This document shows positions 60,672-64,000 of a stretch of DNA of 64,000 nt, piece after piece. Source of the stretch: an uncultured Lacinutrix sp. (GTDB lineage: Bacteria > Bacteroidota > Bacteroidia > Flavobacteriales > Flavobacteriaceae); NCBI RefSeq assembly GCF_947500325.1, contig NZ_CANMRQ010000019.1, positions 1 to 64,000 on the forward strand, given 5' to 3'. Made by a program: the position numbers and the translations under genes. The stretch's first letter is position 1; every line of letters starts with the position of its first letter. The notes beneath the pieces were generated by a model. The model saw only the letters and a list, made by a program, of their open reading frames with translations, was not told where the DNA came from and searched no databases.

Positions 60672-61514
60672 TTACCAGAATAAAAATCTTCGATGTTTTT
60701 TAGTTCTTATCAAAGTTCCGTTTTTGTCGTAATATTTAAATTCTCCGATTTTCTTGCCTTTTTTATAGTTTCCTTCTTCTTTTATAATATGATTCGGATA
60801 GTATTCTTTCCAATATCCATTCTTTACATTTTTGTAACTCGATTCTCCACCAATATTAATATAATAAATTCCGCCTTTATGTTTCTCAACATAACAATTT
60901 CGGTGTTGTTCGTCTTTAGGTGCAAATAATGGAATTCTGCAATTATTTTCAAAATCAACGTACATCCGTTTTCTAATAGGATTTAATAGAATTACTTTAA
61001 TTAGTCGATTTTCGATTTGGTTATGTTCAATTGGATAATCATTGTCGGTTGTTAATCTTGTAACCAAAAATGAAATATTGTCATTTTTGATAATCCAATA
61101 TTTTTTTCTGTTGGTTGAAGTAAGTTTTGAATTTGGATAACTTGTATAAATATCTTTAACAGTTGTTTTTCCTAACTCGATTTGCGTTAAGTTATTAATT
61201 TTACCTTTAAATGGTGAATACAAACGCACTTGCTCAATTAATTCTCCATTGTCATAATTAGCTTGGAAAACTATTCCTGATTGTTTTATGAAAAGTGAAT
61301 TCACTTTGCTGTATGCAGTTCCACATTCATCAGTATGAGGACATTTGTAGGTTATTGTGTCCGAAATAATCTCAGAAGCATACTTTTCTTTCACATCTGA
61401 AAGAGTAGAGTATCCGAATTCAATTCCATTTATAGATTTTCCAGTTTCAATCAAATTTTTCTGACTGAAACATATTAAAGGAAGAAAAAATATGATTATA
61501 AAACTGAATTTCAT
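60672..61514 (-). CDS. Secreted protein with MORN/YwqK-like repeats, cassette gene
   Basis: A 280-residue protein with a signal peptide (FIIIFFLPLICFSQ). The C-terminal 50 residues have MORN-type repeats (NGYWKEYYPNHIIKEEGNYKKGKKIGEFKYYDKNG), as in YwqK-family proteins, sometimes named antitoxins in databases. The middle is beta-rich with Cys pairs (KCPHTDECGTAY). Likely surface or periplasmic. Target unknown. Flanked by sites 14 and 15. Confidence 0.78.
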   Translation of the reverse strand: MKFSFIIIFFLPLICFSQKNLIETGKSINGIEFGYSTLSDVKEKYASEIISDTITYKCPHTDECGTAYSKVNSLFIKQSGIVFQANYDNGELIEQVRLYSPFKGKINNLTQIELGKTTVKDIYTSYPNSKLTSTNRKKYWIIKNDNISFLVTRLTTDNDYPIEHNQIENRLIKVILLNPIRKRMYVDFENNCRIPLFAPKDEQHRNCYVEKHKGGIYYINIGGESSYKNVKNGYWKEYYPNHIIKEEGNYKKGKKIGEFKYYDKNGTLIRTKKHRRFLFW

Positions 61515-61531
61515 TGGTCTGGTTAAATTCC

Positions 61532-61664
61532 TGGCAACGGTCTTGTATAACCGTCAGTTACGGGTTTTAAATTACTGTTTTTAGATTAATAACTGACGCT
61601 CGCAATTCCGAGCGGATTCGGACGTAGTCGAATCCGCCGTAATTGCGGTTATACATTGTTGCCC
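61532..61664 (-). repeat. attC-like site 15 (class D, 133 bp)
   Basis: R' is GTTGCCAG, perfect complement of its cassette's R'' at 60637. R'' is TGTGGGCAAC (minus). The inner stem CGTCAGTTA / TAACTGACG (61557 and 61590 region) is perfect. Confidence 0.92.
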
Positions 61665-61668
61665 ACAG

Positions 61669-62106
61669 TTATTTTTCCATTCGGCTAAATTCAATTCGTT
61701 CAGATTCGCAATTACCTAAATCAGTTCTTCCCCAAACGTACTCAGTTATATTTTCACAATCAACGTAAATTTTTCCGTTTTTAATTGTCAAATTCTTAAG
61801 TTTTGGTCTTTCAGAAGGTAAAAAGTTGCTTTCCAATTCGGTAATCAATATTTCATTCTCTCTAACATCAATAGTTCCGCTTACCGACATTTCACGATTT
61901 TGTTTTTCCGCAAGAGTTTCTTCATATATATCTATTGGCCATTCATCTACCACGAAGAATTGTATTGAGTCCATTTCAGAACTTATCCAAAGTTCATAGA
62001 ACAAATCATTATTTTCCGCTTTAAACTGTCCTCCATTTTTGAATTCCACTTCCTTACAATTTTGAAGTAATAAAGTCAGCAGTAATAGAGTTAAAATTCT
62101 TTTCAT
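61669..62106 (-). CDS. Lipoprotein of unknown function, cassette gene (145 aa)
   Basis: Signal peptide LLLLTLLLQNC with the lipid-attachment Cys at about residue 17, followed by a beta-rich acidic mature domain (SGTIDVRENEILITELES, LTIKNGKIYVDCENITEYV). The first residues are like those of the DUF547 protein at 50465 (MKRILTLLLL), a generic signal. Flanked by sites 15 and 16. Confidence 0.72.
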   Translation of the reverse strand: MKRILTLLLLTLLLQNCKEVEFKNGGQFKAENNDLFYELWISSEMDSIQFFVVDEWPIDIYEETLAEKQNREMSVSGTIDVRENEILITELESNFLPSERPKLKNLTIKNGKIYVDCENITEYVWGRTDLGNCESERIEFSRMEK

Positions 62107-62126
62107 ATGCGGTTTGTGTTAATTGT

Positions 62127-62258
62127 GGGCAACGGTCTAGTGTATGATTTCGTTGCGTGTTTAAGCACTAAAGTTAGCAAATAAAACACAGATAGAAAGT
62201 CCGCTAGGACTTTCGCAAGTAGACACTAACTAGCAATGAATTATACACGGTGTTGTAG
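62127..62258 (-). repeat. attC-like site 16 (class A, 132 bp)
   Basis: R' is GTTGCCCACA, perfect complement of its cassette's R'' at 61658. R'' is GTGCTACAAC (minus). The tip is GAAAGTCCGCTAGGACTTTC. Confidence 0.92.
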
Positions 62259-62270
62259 CACGTTTTTATT

Positions 62271-62555
62271 TCACGCAACACTAAAAATGTTTATTAAACC
62301 TCCAATGATTACTAAAATCAACATTGTCAAGTAACTTCGCTTAATAGATATTTTTCCAATCGATATTTTTATTCCAAAATATAAGTTTATCACACTTAAT
62401 AGAACATTAAGAAATATAACCCAATTCGGATACCTAAAGACGAATAAGATATTTGGGTTTTGATAATCTATGTAAAGAGAAATTATATGATATAACCAAT
62501 AAAGAGATAAAGAGGTTTGAACTAAACCCGAAAGGATATTGATATTTTTTTTCAT
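62271..62555 (-). CDS. Membrane protein (94 aa), second gene of a cassette
   Basis: Three helices (LVQTSLSLYWLYHIISLYI, WVIFLNVLLSVINLYFG, YLTMLILVIIGGLINIF). It stops 13 nt before the attC and begins 24 nt after the upstream gene. Unknown; perhaps works with the 161-residue neighbour, which also has a membrane anchor. Confidence 0.65.
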   Translation of the reverse strand: MKKNINILSGLVQTSLSLYWLYHIISLYIDYQNPNILFVFRYPNWVIFLNVLLSVINLYFGIKISIGKISIKRSYLTMLILVIIGGLINIFSVA

Positions 62556-62579
62556 ATCAGAATTTTAATTCAGGTTTCA

Positions 62580-63065
62580 TTATTCATATTTGTATTTATT
62601 CCTCCAAACATTTTCTCCTTTCAAAAAGTCAAGTAGTATTTGAGTCATTTGGTTAACTGTTTCTATTGGCTTTACCATTAGAATATGGTCGTCGTCTGTC
62701 ACAAATCCTGAAGCCAATCCATCTTCTACTAAACTTCCACTCACGTGTAAACCTTTAAAAGTATTATCACTTTCGTCTTCCAATTGCACAATGTGAAATT
62801 CATTCCAATTAATTGATTCCATCGTGCTTTTAATAATTTCCGCTGTCGCTTTTTCAGATATGGTTTTTGTGATTTCTCCATAGTCATAAGAGACAGTAAG
62901 TTTTAAATCTCGTTTTTCTTGTCGGATTTCACGATTCCGCAATTCAGTCTTATTTTCCGCAATTCCGAGTGTGTTTGAATTCCGTTTTGAATTCCAACTA
63001 ATCAAAGCGAATATTCCGATTAATGCTAAAACTCCGAAGATTATGTAGGTATTCATTCTTTTCAC
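62580..63065 (-). CDS. Membrane-anchored protein (about 160 aa), first gene of a cassette
   Basis: The N-terminal helix (YIIFGVLALIGIFALISW) anchors a soluble domain with KLTVSYDYGEITKTISEKA and MTQILLDFLKGENVW. Start may be the GTG at 63065 or the ATG at 63056, both just after the R' core. The domain is not recognised. Confidence 0.68.
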   Translation of the reverse strand: MKRMNTYIIFGVLALIGIFALISWNSKRNSNTLGIAENKTELRNREIRQEKRDLKLTVSYDYGEITKTISEKATAEIIKSTMESINWNEFHIVQLEDESDNTFKGLHVSGSLVEDGLASGFVTDDDHILMVKPIETVNQMTQILLDFLKGENVWRNKYKYE

Positions 63066-63083
63066 GCGATTTTGTTAAATGTG

Positions 63084-63215
63084 CTACAACGTTTAATGTA
63101 TGGAAAGTGCGTTTTTGTGTGCGAGGATTTTCCGCAGGAAAATTAGAAGCTAGCAAAAAATCACAGACCTTTCGTTTGGCACTAAAATAAGCATTTTCTA
63201 TACATATTGTTACCA
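63084..63215 (-). repeat. attC-like site 17 (class C, 132 bp)
   Basis: R' is GTTGTAGCAC, perfect complement of its cassette's R'' at 62252. R'' is GGTTGGTAAC (minus). The tip is GAGGATTTTCCGCAGGAAAA. Almost the same sequence as site 18. Confidence 0.92.
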
Positions 63216-63232
63216 ACCGTTATTTTAATTAT

Positions 63233-63355
63233 TTAGCAATATTTTGGCTTCGTTTTAGATTTCGATTTTTTGTCAGCCGCATGAGTTGCGCAACGTTTGG
63301 TATCAGTCAGTTTTTTTAGAGTCCGTTTATCAAATCCGACGTAAAGATTGCGCAT
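63233..63355 (-). CDS. Possible 40-residue basic ORF in a short cassette
   Basis: ATG at 63355 to TAA at 63233. Starts MRNLYVGFDKRTL and ends in a Lys/Ser-rich tail with two Cys (RCATHAADKKSKSK). It is the only open frame in a 220-bp cassette. The composition may be accidental, and the cassette may carry no gene. Confidence 0.25.
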   Translation of the reverse strand: MRNLYVGFDKRTLKKLTDTKRCATHAADKKSKSKTKPKYC

Positions 63356-63429
63356 GGCTTTGGTCAGTCAGATTTTGAGTGTTTTATCCGCTAATATGCT
63401 TTATTTTTTTAAAGCAAGAGTGGCATGGT

Positions 63430-63562
63430 TGGTAACGTTTAATGTATGGAAAGTGCGTTTTTGTGTGCGAGGATTTTCCGCAGGAAAATCAGCAGCTAGC
63501 AAAAAAGCACAGACCTTTGGTTTGGCACTAAAATAAGCATTTTCTATACATATTGTTGTGCA
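63430..63562 (-). repeat. attC-like site 18 (class C, 133 bp)
   Basis: R' is GTTACCAACC, perfect complement of its cassette's R'' at 63209. R'' is CTGTGCACAAC (minus). Differs from site 17 at only a few positions outside the cores, so the two were copied recently. Confidence 0.92.
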
Positions 63563-63787
63563 CAGGTTATTTTATGTTTTAAAAGTTTTGCAATCCGATT
63601 TTTGAGCAATAAAGAGAGAAGTCAGAAAACACGGTTGAGTAAAATCAGCGTATAAAAGCAAGAGTAATATCCGATTAAAAAGGTTGAATGCGTTTTAAAT
63701 CCGTTTGGGGATTGAGTAAAATCAGAAAGGAGCAGAGTATTTTTTTACATTTAATGTACACTTTTTTGAGCTCGAGTGAGCACTTGT
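63563..63787. other. ORF-less cassette body
   Basis: About 225 bp between sites 18 and 19 without a convincing open frame on either strand. The boundary pair GTTGTGCACAG / CTTGTGCACAAC shows it is a complete cassette. It could carry a small RNA or a promoter, or be a decayed gene; no clear hairpin or promoter is seen. Confidence 0.6.
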
Positions 63788-63982
63788 GCACAACGGCTCG
63801 TATAAGAAACGTAGGGCAGGTGATAAGCACTTTCGTTTCGGTTTGTTATTAGCTAAATATAAATATTTTGCCTTTATCTTTTCTTCTATAAACGCCAAAT
63901 TTTATATTTAGCGGACTTTGTTAATATTCACAGTCCCTTCGGTTTAGCACAAACGCCCTATGTTTTTTATACATTGTTACCC
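63788..63982 (-). repeat. attC-like site 19 (long class, 195 bp)
   Basis: R' is GTTGTGCAC, perfect complement of its cassette's R'' at 63556. R'' is ATGGGTAAC (minus). GCCAAATTTTATATTTAGCG resembles the inner part of site 2. The next cassette starts before the window ends at 64000. Confidence 0.88.
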
Positions 63983-64000
63983 ATAGTAATTATTCGCGAA

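Noticed and set aside
54800-63000. Toxin-antitoxin cassettes, common in chromosomal integrons
   Set aside because: No RelE/ParE, HigB, MazF, VapC or matching antitoxin motifs could be recognised in any cassette; only a YwqK-like repeat protein carries an antitoxin-type name.
62998-63216. Minus-strand ORF of 72 codons
   Set aside because: It is an alternative frame across attC-like site 17 and the start of the 161-residue cassette gene.
63348-63536. Plus-strand ORF of 62 codons
   Set aside because: It runs through the end of a cassette and most of attC-like site 18, a non-coding folded repeat.
52100-64000. CRISPR array or similar, given regularly spaced repeats
   Set aside because: Repeats are 68-195 bp with internal dyads and enclose whole genes; there are no short direct repeats with unique spacers and no cas genes.

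Overview
The window is AT-rich DNA from a member of the Bacteroidota, most likely a marine Flavobacteriaceae. The evidence is the gene families (DUF4290, DUF2911, DUF3108, a ResB-CcsA fusion, bacillithiol deacetylase, a UbiA-type prenyltransferase, a Cys-to-Asp MurA) and promoters of the type TTG-N19-TANNTTTG without strong Shine-Dalgarno sites.

From about 1.3 to 43 kb it is ordinary chromosome. In order it holds a tRNA-Met, HU, fmt-recQ, murA, a light and oxidative-stress cluster (photolyase, SRPBCC, TspO, glutathione peroxidase), a UbiB kinase with its TetR-type regulator, and an arsenic operon (ArsR, DUF6428, arsenate reductase, MIP channel). Then come a sodium symporter with a PIG-L protein, a Maf-UbiA-KdsC-DUF2520 run, and a Crp/Fnr regulator divergent from a truncated hemoglobin. 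The ResB-CcsA fusion, MATE, a trans-sulfuration enzyme, rlmF, bshB1, tRNA-His, two M28 peptidases and a DUF3108 protein complete this part. It also carries a 163-bp MITE-like element and a folE remnant.

From about 44 kb to the right edge the DNA is organised as two integron-like cassette arrays (44.0-47.0 kb and 52.1-64.0 kb). All cassette genes lie on the minus strand. Between them are folded repeats, mostly 130-134 bp, that behave like attC sites. The decisive sign is covariation: the few bases that open each cassette (GTT plus a variable tail) are the reverse complement of the bases that close the same cassette, and they differ from cassette to cassette. This is what excision through a single-strand-folded attC predicts. 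One cassette has the canonical pair GTTAGGC / GCCTAAC. Cassette cargo is mainly secreted or lipid-anchored proteins of unknown function, immunity-type proteins (SUKH, barstar-like), a GNAT acetyltransferase, two ORF-less cassettes, and one large three-gene cassette coding for an endonuclease V-like protein and two Fe(II)/2-oxoglutarate oxygenases.

No IntI-type integrase is visible. The only tyrosine recombinase (118-1245, minus) lacks the extra segment that defines IntI and has an N-terminal extension. It is followed directly by a cassette-type boundary (GTTGTG) and the start of a lipoprotein gene that runs off the left edge. That boundary shares a 14-mer with the boundary that opens the 44-47 kb array. 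The best candidate for an undescribed system is therefore a Bacteroidota integron with an Xer-like integrase; its link to the arrays is an inference.

Between the two arrays (47.0-52.1 kb) lie an exonuclease/GIY-YIG protein, a DUF547 protein, an acidic unknown protein, and a packed series of tiny membrane-peptide genes, a small lipoprotein and a GG-leader-like peptide. A conserved element of about 23 bp begins at or just after the stop codon of one tiny gene and leads into the next.
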